Shown: piece by piece, positions 22,720-33,879 of the stretch | Numbering within the stretch: position 1 is the first letter of the stretch | Layout of the letters: every line of letters begins with the position of its first letter | Source: Phyllostachys edulis | Taxonomy: Eukaryota > Streptophyta > Magnoliopsida > Poales > Poaceae | DNA length: 64,000 nucleotides | Reading direction: 5' to 3' | Assembly: GCA_036346405.1 (NCBI GenBank) | Contig: CM070566.1 | Span: forward strand, 9,954,355-10,018,354 | The notes under the pieces: model-generated | What the model saw: only the letters and a program-made list of their open reading frames with translations | Told to the model about the DNA's origin: nothing | Databases searched by the model: none | Program-made: the position numbers and the translations under genes

Positions 22720-25700
22720 TGTCGGGACCCAAAATTACAATTCTGGACCCTCTGTGTTGTATGCACTAGTCCAGGATCAAGCTAGTGCACACAGTATCAA
22801 CAAAGATGAGTATCGATCCATACAAGCGAATAGTAACATAAACGAATAGTTTGATTAATAAATAATTGTTTGACCTTATGGTCGAGTTTACAATTATTAA
22901 GCCATGTAGGGCTAACAGAGAAATAAAGCAGTGGAAACAAAAACGGCAGCGGTGTCCCATCGATTCACCACAGGCAACCGACTGGGATCTAGACCTCACG
23001 ATCAGGCACCTTCGATAAACTCCTCCTCGAATGCTGGTGAAGACTCCTCCTCTTCCGCTTGATTTATTTTAAAGCAAGCGTGAGTACACACCGTACTCGC
23101 AAGTCACACCACAGAAAAGCAAATATACATGCAAGCTTATTACAAGGGAATGGCCTTTTGTGGTTCTTTTGCAGAAATGCAACATTTGCAATTGAATACA
23201 ATAATAGATTGAAAGGTGTAAAACAAATAGACAATAATAATAATTTTAACAGCTTGATTTCACAAAGACACCCACACCTAAACAGATTGTTCACATAGCC
23301 ATATGATTTAGATCACACTGACTCCCTTCCCACACGCTTTAAAGATCTACCCTCGTGTGAAATCCCGAGCATTGTCCATAACCGAGGACGCGGCTATTCA
23401 ATAGATTGTTTACACTCTGCAGAGTTTGTATACTTTACCCACAAGATACAACCAAGTGTTACAAGCACTAATCGTAACAAAGCATTTGAAACTTCATCTT
23501 AACATAGATGCTCCCGATGTGCTTATGTTATACCAAACCATACACATGTATGGTACAACACACACCGCTGGACAGAAGAAGCGAATCGTCTCCGCGATGT
23601 GACTACATGGTAGCACACACCTCCACCCTATTCACATAGCCTAACCTACCACTCGAGCAACAATGCCAAGAATTTATATCTTACTATGCTAGGCTCGCCC
23701 CATAACAGGCATGTGGTCGCACAGAGGGCTCACTCAATGGCGCACAAAGTTCAGTCCTTAAGTGACCGAGGCAAGACTTCCAAATTCTAACTACGACACA
23801 CAGATTAATTTGTCACACAGAGTCATATTTCCCATATCACATAGCCACCATGTCACACAGTTCCTTCCACTTGCCTTAGTCTAAACCTTTTTCCCACCCA
23901 GTTGAAATAAGTGCAACACATGCCACAAAGACACATAGTGCACACAGATTATTACAAAATTACATAGTCACTTAGTCAAGTTAATAATTGCACTTTACAT
24001 GAATAGGTGATTCGTGGCATGGTTAAGCAATCTAATCGCACTAACCAACCCACGTTGGTGCTATAATATTTACCAACTAAATATCAACTAGGGTGACAAA
24101 GGATCAAGGCATAACAAGTTACACAAGGAAGGCATAACAGATTGGATTTAATAGCTAATCCCAAAAGCATTTAAATAATTACTTGAAATAAAATGCAATA
24201 CTTTGAATTAAAATAATATTTGGAAAACTAGGATTTCAACATGGTCAAAGCATGACTTGCCTTGGAATAGATCTAGGAATTGATCTTGGTCTTGATGTAT
24301 TCCTTCTTGTTCAAATCTTCCCGAAGCGTCGAAGTCTATTCACAAACGAAGCAGACAAACAAAATAAATAAATAACAGAGGAAAAATAAATAAAAATCTC
24401 CATTAAATAGATCTTGAATTTATAGGAATTTAGAAATTTGAATGGACTGATTTGGAGTTAGGATGCAAAAGTTATGGGGTTTGGAAGTTTGAATCTAAAG
24501 AAAACCCTAGAAATTGAATTTACTGAATTTCCGAATTATTCTTTAAAGGAAAAACCTGGATTATTGCGCAATGTCAAGGCGTCGTGAAGGATTTCAGAAA
24601 AGATAAATAAAAGAAAAACTCGACGTGTGGGACCCACGTCGTGCTGACAACTCACGCGACCAAGTCCACCGAGCCTCTAGATCTGGTTGGGGTGAGGTGG
24701 CGCAAATCGCGCACGTGGCGCCGACGCTGGCGCCACGTGGTCGACATGCACGCGCCACGAGGCGGGAGTGTTGAGGTGGAGGTGACGTGGGCGGCGAGGG
24801 CGGCAAGACGGAACCAAGGGTTCCGGCGAACGGCGGCGAGTTGACGGCGATGATTGGTACAGGGAGGTAGAGGGTGACGCGGGGATCTCGAGGGTGTGCT
24901 CACTGGTGCTCAAGGACAATCGAGGTGGCCAGCGGCGAGGTAGAAGTGGCGGTGAAGCTTCGGGCTTGACGGCGACGGCGTTAGAGGGCTCCTCCGACGA
25001 AACGAAGGTGTCCCCGGGGTTCCTCTCATTTGCGCGATGTCGACGGTGCGGGCGTCGAGGCTCCGGCGGCTTCGGGTGCGGTGGAATTGCTCATCGGAGT
25101 AGGCGGTGGCGGAGATTGGATCTACGGCTCCTGCGGCGGCTAGGGTTAGGCGCTGACGGGGAGGCGGCGGTGGAAAGGAAGTGGAGGGCGAGGGCTTCCT
25201 CCCTTTATAGAGGTGGCGGCTCGGGAGCGTCTAGGGCACGGACGCCCAAACGGCCGCGCGGCAGCGCAAACGAACTCTGCGACGTTTTCGGAGACGATAA
25301 ACAATAACGAGGGTGGGGCCCACTTGGTGACGGCCGAGGTTTCAAGTAGTGGGAAAAAGACGCGAAAAAGACGCGAGCTTGTGTGATGCAAGCGAAGATC
25401 TGGCCGTTCAACTTAGATCGGACGGCTCAAAAACAAGGTGACGTTCGGACCGACCGAACGGCACAACGCCATCGGACCGTCCAAACTTGATCAAACGGTG
25501 GAGGTTGAAGCAGAGCGCGTGGAGAGAGGAAGAGAGAGACTGACTGGTGGGGGCCACTGTCAAAGTGAGCAGGCTGTAGCGACTCTGGGCTACAGTCTTT
25601 GGGCCGGACGGAAAGGAATGGGTTTAGGCCCAAAGACTGTTTGGAGATTTTAAATAGCTTTTCCATTTTGGAAAATAGCAGAAATTTCAAAAAGGCAAAA

Positions 25701-25941
25701 GAAAATAGCAAATGCACATGGAAAAATTCTAGAAAATTCTAGAAAATATATCCAAGCACATAGAATCCAAATAAAATAGTTTTGGCCATTGTTCATGTTG
25801 ACTTTAGTCATATTAAATTGTTTTGTTACTCAAAGTCCAATATTAAGCTTTTGAATTAATTCAAATAAATCCAAATGGTGAATTTTCTCTCTACCAACTA
25901 TTGCAAAGGATTTTTAAAGCTCAAAAAATTGGGATGTTACA
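22720..25941 (-). repeat. 5' LTR of the Tekay-like element (3222 bp)
   Basis: It begins TGTCGGGACCC and ends GGGATGTTACA, and aligns with 13,959-17,212. The 32-bp length difference comes from several small indels. The minus-strand TATA box at 25,201-25,210 would drive the genomic RNA of the element. Confidence 0.92.
25201..25210 (-). promoter_or_regulatory. TATA box of the 5' LTR
   Basis: CTATAAAGGG on the minus strand, at the position matching 16,471-16,480. Confidence 0.55.
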
Positions 25942-27092
25942 GCGAGGCTGCGAGGGCATGAGGCGTGGTGATCGGGCGAGGAGGGTGCGTGGCACAATGT
26001 GGCAAAGAAGCCTAGAGTGAACAAGTCGACGAGGCGATCCAAGGCCCAATGGTCCCTCGAGTGGCTCTTGGTTGCCCTCTCCTACTCGGCGCCAACTCCA
26101 GTCTCCAAAGTCCAGACTCCCAGTAGGCTGAGTAAGTGAGCAGGCACTTCCAGCTACAGCTAAAGCACAACAGATCTAAACTTCTGAAGCGATCGATTCA
26201 ATTCGAGTATAAATACTCGTGGCCTTTAATGAAGCTTGTGAGTGAAGTAATAGTAGTGGTGTAGTTAGCTTGTAAGATTCGTAGTATTAGTGTACTGAAT
26301 TACTGTGAAGTGACTTAGTGAGTAGTGTTGATGTGCATCAGACATCAGTTGATCAGTGCATATCACTTTTCACTTCATAAAAATCGCATCTCATGTCTAG
26401 ATTAGTTGGAATTTGGAATTGAGCACAACAACTTGAATATTGCTAGTGGAGTATGAAAACTGCAGACTGCAGTGCTTGTAGCCTAAGAAGTATCGGTTCT
26501 CTTATCATTGTTGCCTATTGGCATTGTTGACTGCAGTATCACTGTATCAAGTCAAGATGAGCAGGCAAGGCAGCAATAAGACGGAGAAAAACTCCAATAG
26601 TAAGTATCTAGGTGATAAGTCTTTACTATTTACCATTCACATGTTGTAATCAAATGGAGTATTGAAATGTGTTGACTCTTTACCATTCACATGTCGTCCG
26701 TTAATTGTTTGATTTGGTATAAATGGATTTGAAGAGGTATTTTAGAAATGGATTTTGGCTTCTATTTCTTCTACATCTTTCATGATTTATTGTCAACTAA
26801 TTGTGACACTACTAAACACTAATCATGCTCTCTTTGATAGGTTGTTTCTTTCATGTCTTATCTTTTGTTCAAACTATTATGTTCAATAACTTTGTAGCAA
26901 ATTGTTGAGTAAGCTTCATTTGTAAGGTATTTTTCTATGTCCTACCTTCGTATTCACATGTTCGCGTGCGAATTGTAGTTGTTGATTCTATTTAGTGTCA
27001 TATACTCTTATTACTGTGATTGCAATATAATTTGTTTATGAATTCTTTTGCGATTTCGCCATACCTAACATTTAGTCCTGGGTCCGCCCCTG

Positions 27093-27100
27093 CAAGGATG
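27093..27100. other. Right 8-bp TSD of the hAT element
   Basis: CAAGGATG, identical to 13,786-13,793; it confirms that the two ends, 13.3 kb apart, belong to one insertion. Confidence 0.88.
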
Positions 27101-28461
27101 CAAACTCTGAAGTACTGTGAAGGCATCATCACATATCTAAACTTATTCTGAAGAGTGCATGATGACATATCTAAATTTATTCTAAATAACATGTTGTTGT
27201 AATGTAACTTCAATACCAAAACATAAAGCAAAATCAAATCCTAAAATGTTATATATGTCATACAGGTACTCTCCTCTGAAAGCCAAGCTAGCTAGCTAGT
27301 ACTCCATCGATGTCTTTCTTCTTCCTCCACCTCATCTCCTCAACGGCTCGGGTCTCCGTCTCGTCTGACTCTCTAGTGTCGTACCTAGTACCAACGCTAC
27401 TCCCACCGTACCACACTAGACAGTAGACACCAGTCACACTATCGCCTTGATCGACGCAGCCATGCCGCCACCCCACAACGACGACAACTCATCCGCGTAG
27501 ACCCTGCTAATCCCCACCCCTCCTCCGCCAAACCAGACACCATGATTCCTGATCGGGATCAAAACATTTGTAAGTATAACAAATTAACCGTAAAGCTCAA
27601 AACCCACCAAACAATTTTAGAACTAGGCCTAACCTACCGATTAACCTAAAATCACAACAAATCAAGCTTCAAAACACACATATCTACCAACTATTAACAA
27701 AGAAAACAACAAAATAGCAATTGTGCTCAAAGGACAAACCAAAAAACTAGATGGAAAATCAAAGAAAACATGCCATGACAAGTTGACATTCACAGAAGTA
27801 AGTAGGGAAGACATCCTCAATATGCCATGACAAAATACAGATACAGATGCAATAACACCTACCAACAATTGAAAAAAAATACACATACAGATGCAATAGA
27901 AGAGAAGACATCATCAATATGCCGTGACAAAATACAGATACCTGAACTAAGACTGTATACCCAACAAAAACACATACACATATAACATACATTGAAATCG
28001 CCCTGATTGATATCATAAGCAAAAAACAATGAAATTCACTTAGTAGCAAATACTATATACAAACTTATAGATAAAATACATTGATATTGCTCCTGAACTA
28101 AGACTGCAAAATTCATCTAACTTAGTTGTAACTTGTTACCTTGCACATGAGTTGTCTCCGAGCGCCACTGGTCGAGCTGCCGCACCTCCCGCCATCCCTC
28201 AGCACCACTACATGGTCGATCGTCGCCTAGCTCAGATCCAGCCAGATCATACTGGCACCGATTCAGGAAAGAGCATGGAAGCAGTGGAGGACGGAGGAGG
28301 ACAGCGCGGGGAGAGCGTGGGGGAGGACATCGATGGGGCGAAGACATCGATGGGGCGAAGACCTCCATGGCCGACCGCCGACCCGGGAGTACACCCCCAA
28401 ATCATCTATATATTCTGAACTAGTCTCATGATCAGTAGCTAGTTCACATAATAAACATATA
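27101..28461. other. Non-coding stretch with local direct repeats
   Basis: No recognisable gene. A segment around GAAGACATC.TCAATATGCC occurs at 27,808 and again at 27,904, 96 bp apart. The block at about 28,218-28,330 (GCTCAGATCCAGCCAG... and GGACAGCGCGGGGAGAG...) is related to 32,530-32,640 on the other side of the solo LTR. Confidence 0.5.
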
Positions 28462-31400
28462 TGGTAACATCCATAAATCGCATAACTTTATTAATAAATA
28501 TCAGAGTTCATTACAAGAAAGGATTACGAGCCAACAATAAAGAACACAACGGAAGACAAAGAAGAAGTAGTAGAACCCAACTAATCTGTCATAGGCAATC
28601 GATTGGGCAAGCAGCCTAGTCGTCAAGATCCTCAGCAGTTGCGAAGTCCTTCTCCTCTGAACAACATTTTATTAAGCAAGGGTGAGCACAAAAATATAAT
28701 CTACAAGTTACACCCATAACAAAGTTAATGCATATATGTATATTATCAAAGGAAGGCTTATAGGGTTATTTGTGCAAAAACAATATTTGACATTTTAAAT
28801 ACAATACTAACTTCAAAAGCAGTTTAGTCTATATCCAAAATCAAATTTCATTTTTATTCCTCAATTCTTGAGTGTAGAATAAACTCCATACACAAATGGT
28901 GAAGGACTAACTCCCTTACACCAGGCTTTCTGCCCAAATTTCCCACATGGAATAAACATCCGTGAAATTATTTTAAAAAAAAACCATAGTCTAATCCATG
29001 AAAGACTTTGCTCAGCATGTCCATGACCGTGGAAATGACTATTCGAATAGTTTTACACTCTGCAGAGGTATACAACTTTAACCACAAGAGATAATCAACT
29101 TTTAATATTCATCTGACATACTTCTGAAGGTGTGCGACTAAGTGATTATCACAAGACCTTTACAATACGCCATCTCAAAGTAGTTATGTCCGCTAAGGTT
29201 TCGCTACCGTAAGGTTTTGCGCCAAACAATAGCCCCTCTTGCGCCATGTGGGTATTTAAAAATAAGTCTTCACGACACCCACACATCAACATGGCACAAC
29301 TAACAATGGAACTTTGCAAATTTATTAGCCCGGTCTATCCCACTCTAGACTTGTGGTGGTACAGAAGGGCTTTGCAATCCGCAGCTCGCAGATCAGTCCT
29401 TAATTGACTAGATGACTTCCAAAACAATCCCTAGGCCTCAAACATTCACTAAATTGAGCCTGTGCATAAACTTGCACCCACCATCCAAGTCCAAACCAGT
29501 TTTATTTTATTTTATTTCCCAAAACCATTTATAAACTTCCATGGCACACCAATGGTATGGATACAATTTAAACAACATTTGATTTTTGGCTGAAAATTCC
29601 CAAATCAAATATTTCAAGTCTAAGCATGGCTAAGCTTAATTTTTCCAACATGTTCTAGTTAGACTAATGTAATAACTAGACTTTTATCTAAGGTGACAAA
29701 GGAATGGCACATTCAAACCCAATATTGGTTGTACAAAGGTAAAGGAATTAACTAGTAATTTAAATTACTGGAATATAAATAAGCAAGCAATAATAGTTTA
29801 AAACATAATTTTAATAATTTTAAATACTGGGCTCAAATATGATCAAAGAATGTAACTTGTCTTCCTCAATTAGTTGTTGTTCTCAAACGGCGCCGAAATC
29901 TGGCTCTTCGAAGTCGTCGAAATCTATACACAAAAATGAGCCAAATTCAAATAAACTCCAAATTAATTACTTTAGGTATAGATAGATATATCTTGATTTT
30001 AGATGAATTTAGAAATTTGAATCACTTGAATCAGAGCTCAAACGAAGAACGGACTCTCGGAAGATTGAAAATCACATGAAATGATGAAAATCAGAATTTT
30101 GGAATTAATTTTCTAAAGGAAAAGAATTTACTACGTCATGATGATGTCAGCAAGAGATAAATGAATTTTTGGCCAAATTAATTTCCTATAGGAAATGGCT
30201 TTGAGCCACTGACATGTGGGCCCAGGTCTATGGACCGGGTCCACGAGAATTGCGCCTGGTCCACAGTGGACTAGGTGCGTTGCACCGTGTGGCTTGCCAC
30301 GTAAGCGCACACACGGGGCAGCCACATTGTTGCCACGCAGGCACATGTGCTTAGGTGGCGTGACATGGCATGAGCGGCGGCTCGGGGACCGATGGCTCCG
30401 ACGAAGGGCAGCGAGGGGCTTAACGGAGAGAGGAAGTGAAGGGGAGTTGGGTGCTCTCACCTGGGCGCCCAGAGGAGGATGGAGGTGACTGGTGGTGAGG
30501 GAAGAGTGGCGGCGTGTACGGGCTTGTGGAGGCGAGGTGGCTCCGGCGACGTGATGAGGACATGACCCCTATGGATACAACCATATTTGCTATGCTTGCT
30601 GTTCCAATTACTAGAGCTCGTGCTCGCCAACTAAATTATCAGGTAACTTCGTTTCTAGGAGTTCATAATTGTTCCATTGAGGATGGATTGCTACCTAAGT
30701 CTTGTGATGTCATTCTACTTATGAACAAAGGCAAGGGGAGTACCACTACTACCACAACAAGTCAGATCAGTTCGGAATCAGCTTGATAGCACCAATTTAA
30801 AACATGCATAACTTTCACATACGGAGTCCGTTGGAGGTCCACGAGTACTTGATGGAAAGCTTATTTCATTCTCTTTCCAACAGATCTAGCCTCACCTCCA
30901 AATTCCTTCTGTACTGATTGTAATCATCAAAAGAAGATGTCATATCACCTGTTTGGGCCAACTTGGGCTTTGTAATCGTACTCAACTTGGCCCATATACC
31001 GACGGCCCACCTGGGGGTGTGCACTATTCATGTGAACAGTCATCCGCGAATTAGTACCACCCTTTTAGTTCTATTATATGTGTGGCTCCTCATCCCCTAT
31101 TTAAGGAGGCCACACCCCCTCTAGTTTTCTCGGATTTTGTTTATGTTTAGTTTGCCTTTATTGCAACTTGTATCTTTTGCGTGTGTCGACTAGACCACCC
31201 AATTAAGATCCTTATTTAGAATTCCAACTCAATTCAATATTTCAATTCCTATTTGCAATTTCAGATTGCTTTATCTTGTTCTTGCGTGCTTCTTCGATGT
31301 ATGCAGGAATCAACCTTCGTGGTCAGGTCATCCGAGTATTCGTGCACGATTGATAACGACTTGTCTAACAGTTCAGCGATTGCGTGGTTTTGAGCCTTGC

Positions 31401-32520
31401 GTGTTCGTAGCCAGGATCGTGAGAGTTGAGCGACTACTATCGAACTTACCGTCTCATCGAAAGATCGGGCCAAAACAAGGACCATCGGGTTCATCACGGT
31501 GTTCCGGCAAGGAGATGATGCGCACGGCATAGAACACACCGCGATGAAGTCGGGGGGTGGGGACGAAGGCGGCGGAGACCCACAAACGAAGGCGCTAAAG
31601 GCAACGGAGAGGGTTGCGGTCGGCGGCGGCAAAAGACAAATTGCGGGGTAAAGAGAGGAAGAGAGGAGGAGATATCGCGGGTGGAGGATGAGGGGGAAAG
31701 GGGGCACTCGGTGCTCCCTTTTATTGGGGGAGGGGAGGCTGGGGGAGGGAGATCGAGCTCACGGTCTTTCTTGGCTTGGCGATTGTGTGTTCGATGGGAG
31801 CCGGGCGCGAAGAAAGGGATAAGGCGGAATGGGTCTTTGCTGTGGTGAGGAGGTGGTTGTGCACGCGTGCGCGAGAAGTTAGGGAAGAAAACGCGGCCGA
31901 TTCGGAGCTCCAAGAAACAACCATGGCGCATGGGCTCGGGAAGAAGAAGAAAGAAAGAAGAAGTGGGGGGAGGTGGCTGACGGGTGGAACCCGCATGGAA
32001 GAGAGAGAGGGTCAGAGGAAGAGCGGAGTGGGCTTGGTTCGGGTAGGTTGGACCGACGGGGAAAAAGAAATGGGCCAGAGAATGGGTTTCGGCCCAAAAT
32101 GAAAAAGGAAATTTTTATTCATTTCTGAATTTTAGAAAAACAAACTAATCGAAATAGCTTTTAGAAAATAGCAAAAAAGTTCAAAAATTCTAGAAAAATT
32201 CACGAAATTCCTTGAATTATTTTGAACTTAATAAAAATATTTCCAACTTAAAGTTGGCTTTTATTTTTGCAAATAAATTATTTTTATTTCGGAAAATAGG
32301 AAAAGCCTTTTTAAAATCCAGAAAATTTAAGAAATTAATTAAAATTTTCTTTTTCACTTTAAATCCAAGAAAATACCAGGAAACTCAATAAATTTTATTT
32401 TTTACTTTTAAAATTTAGGAAATTCAAGAAAAGCAATAAAACTCTTTTAAATTTCAGAAAATCAAATCAAATAATAACTTTATTGATTTTATTTCTGGTA
32501 ACATAACTTGGGATGTTACA
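28462..32520 (-). repeat. Solo LTR of a chromovirus-like element, interrupted
   Basis: It starts TGGTAACATCC and ends GGGATGTTACA, the same right end as the Tekay-like LTRs. The order of features is also the same: an AAGCAAGGGTGAGCAC segment near 28,674, GC-rich blocks, and a TATA-like CCAATAAAAGG on the minus strand near 31,716. No PBS, gag or pol adjoins either end, hence a solo LTR. The flanking 5-mers (ATATA and GTCAT) do not match, so the flanks have been rearranged or an end is misplaced. A plus-strand gypsy fragment interrupts it at about 30,550-31,500. Confidence 0.7.
30550..31500 (+). mobile_element. Ty3/gypsy 3' fragment (pol C-terminus plus LTR part) inside the solo LTR
   Basis: A plus-strand frame reading VPITRARARQLNYQVTSFLG and ending SQISSESA at 30,786 matches the tail that follows integrase in some grass gypsy polyproteins (the ITRARARQLNYQV phrase). 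It is followed by LTR-like sequence with a TATA-like CTATTTAAGG near 31,100. Only the 3' end is present, in the opposite orientation to the host LTR. Exact borders and a TSD are not visible. Confidence 0.55.
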
Positions 32521-32955
32521 GTCATTAGCGAGCTCGGATCCAGCCGGATGTGAGTGGCACCAGCTCGGGGCAAGAATGGATGCTACGGAGGATGGAGGAC
32601 AGCAACGCGGGGATAATGTTGGGGAGGACGGCGTGGGGCAAAGCGTCGGGAAGGATGGGTGAATGGGAAAACATCGGGGAGGATGGCGCTGGGGAGAGCA
32701 TTAGGATGGATGGGAGGAATGGGGAATTGTGGACTGACTGTGTGTGTTGACTGGGGAAGATGCGTGAGACAGAGAGAGTGAGTTGATGCTCTTAACGGGT
32801 TGGATTTCTTACGAGCCCAACAACCCAACTAGACGCACGAATCTTGATGCATATCCGACGGCTAAAAAATCGACTGCGGTTTCACACAAAAACAGGCGCT
32901 TGTGCACTAGCAAAATCGAAAAATAAAGTAGTCCTACTATGAAACTATTACATTG
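32521..32955. other. Non-coding stretch related to 28.2 kb
   Basis: The first 120 bp (GAGCTCGGATCCAGCCGGAT...) resemble 28,218-28,330. The rest shows no gene. A short CTCCCTTCGTTCTCAAATAG at about 32,958 resembles a Stowaway MITE end, but no matching second end was found. Confidence 0.4.
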
Positions 32956-33025
32956 AACTCCCTTCGTTCTCAAATAGATGTCGTTTTAGAATGTATGCCA
33001 TCAACATTTTTTAAGCAGATGTCGC

Positions 33026-33190
33026 CAGGGGTGCAAACAGAGTGGATAATTCCTGTCCGACCGATCGACCGAAGGCTCGCAAGCAAATACGGGATGGAGA
33101 AATGGCTATCCGACACTATCAGTGTCCGACTCTGATGAAAAATACGGAATAGGATACATGATGAGCGATATCCGTCCGTATGTCAGATGG
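33026..33190. mobile_element. Truncated small MITE, copy 1
   Basis: Starts AGGGGTGCAAAC and shares the order of motifs (CCGACCGATCGACCGAAG, ATCCGACACTATC, GTCCGACTC) with the complete copy at 33,354. The right inverted end is missing. Confidence 0.5.
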
Positions 33191-33353
33191 TATGAGGAAA
33201 ACTTGTTGTGACTTCACTTAGTAACAAGTTAACAGATAGGTGGGTTACTGCATCTGAGTAAGTATGGGATACTTAGTGTTTTTCCTTCGACATCTTAGCG
33301 ATTAGTCTCTCTGTGTTCACTCTGACTACACTCCTACTATCTAATGTCCTGTG

Positions 33354-33533
33354 TAGGGGTGCAAAAGAAGCGAACAATTTCCGTCCAACTGCTCGACCGA
33401 AGCTCGTGGAGCGAATACGAGATGGAGAAATAGGTATCCGGCACTATCCATGTCCGACTCCGAGAAAAAATATATATATAATAAGATACAGGATAAGTCG
33501 TATCCGTTCATATCCGCTCCGATTGCACCCCTA
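33354..33533. mobile_element. 180-bp MITE with perfect 11-bp TIRs, copy 2
   Basis: The left end is TAGGGGTGCAA (33,354-33,364) and the right end its exact inverse TTGCACCCCTA (33,523-33,533). The TAGGGGTGCAA end fits small hAT-type MITEs, but no convincing 8-bp TSD remains. It sits about 350 bp upstream of the channel gene's start codon. Confidence 0.65.
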
Positions 33534-33879
33534 CACCTTGTATGGCTAGCTTCCCACCATGGCCTGATAGTGATAGGCGGCATCTATATGGGCTCAGTCT
33601 AGGCCTGGAGACCGTTACCAAAATGGACCTAGAAAGGCTGGCCCAACCGTTAAGAGTCTTCGCTTTGTCAGGCCCGGACTTGGGCCCACCGCACAGGTGA
33701 CGCTCACGCCTGGCCTGTCCCACTCCCATCTGCCTGTCCCACGCCACCCTGATGCCGATTGCGCGCTCGCGGCAATGCCCCGCAATGCGCGGCCGCGCCG
33801 CGCGCGCGCACCGGCTTTCCAACCTGCACCGCCTCACCCGCCTCCCAACCCGCAGTCCCGCACCGCCTCACCCGCGCCC

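Larger units (their letters stand above)
13959..25941 (-). mobile_element. Complete Ty3/gypsy chromovirus-type (Tekay/Del-like) retrotransposon
   Basis: Two 3.2-kb LTRs (13,959-17,212 and 22,720-25,941) flank a 5.5-kb interior encoding gag, protease, RT, RNase H and integrase on the minus strand. The right LTR abuts an initiator-Met PBS and the left LTR a polypurine tract, so transcription runs right to left. Flanking 5-mers are GCAAG (13,954-13,958) and GCGAG (25,942-25,946), a TSD with one mismatch. The long LTRs, iMet PBS and a trace of chromodomain fit the Tekay/Del lineage. It sits inside the hAT element. All coding regions carry lesions. Confidence 0.92.
13794..27092. mobile_element. 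Ds-like hAT transposon, split by a 12-kb LTR element
   Basis: The left end is TAGGGGCGGACCC (13,794-13,806) and the right end is the inverse, GGGTCCGCCCCTG (27,080-27,092), differing only in the first base. Both are flanked by the 8-mer CAAGGATG (13,786-13,793 and 27,093-27,100). An 8-bp TSD with a CAGGGGCGGA-type TIR identifies the hAT superfamily. Without the LTR insertion the element is about 1.3 kb. It keeps a TATA-like GTATAAATAC near 26,212 and, near 26,556, a start reading MSRQGSNKTEKNSN that runs into a GTAAGTAT splice donor. It is therefore probably an internally deleted derivative of an autonomous element. Confidence 0.88.

Noticed and set aside
30131..32828. Arg/Pro/Ser-rich ORFs inside the solo LTR
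   Set aside because: They lie in the GC-rich promoter part of an LTR and match none of the known proteins.
32870..32930. CACTA-type transposon end (GTGCACTAGC)
   Set aside because: No CACTACAAGAAAA-like terminus, no partner end and no 3-bp TSD.
32956..33000. Stowaway MITE (CTCCCTTCGTTCTC)
   Set aside because: Only one end-like motif, no inverted partner and no TA TSD; kept as a remark only.
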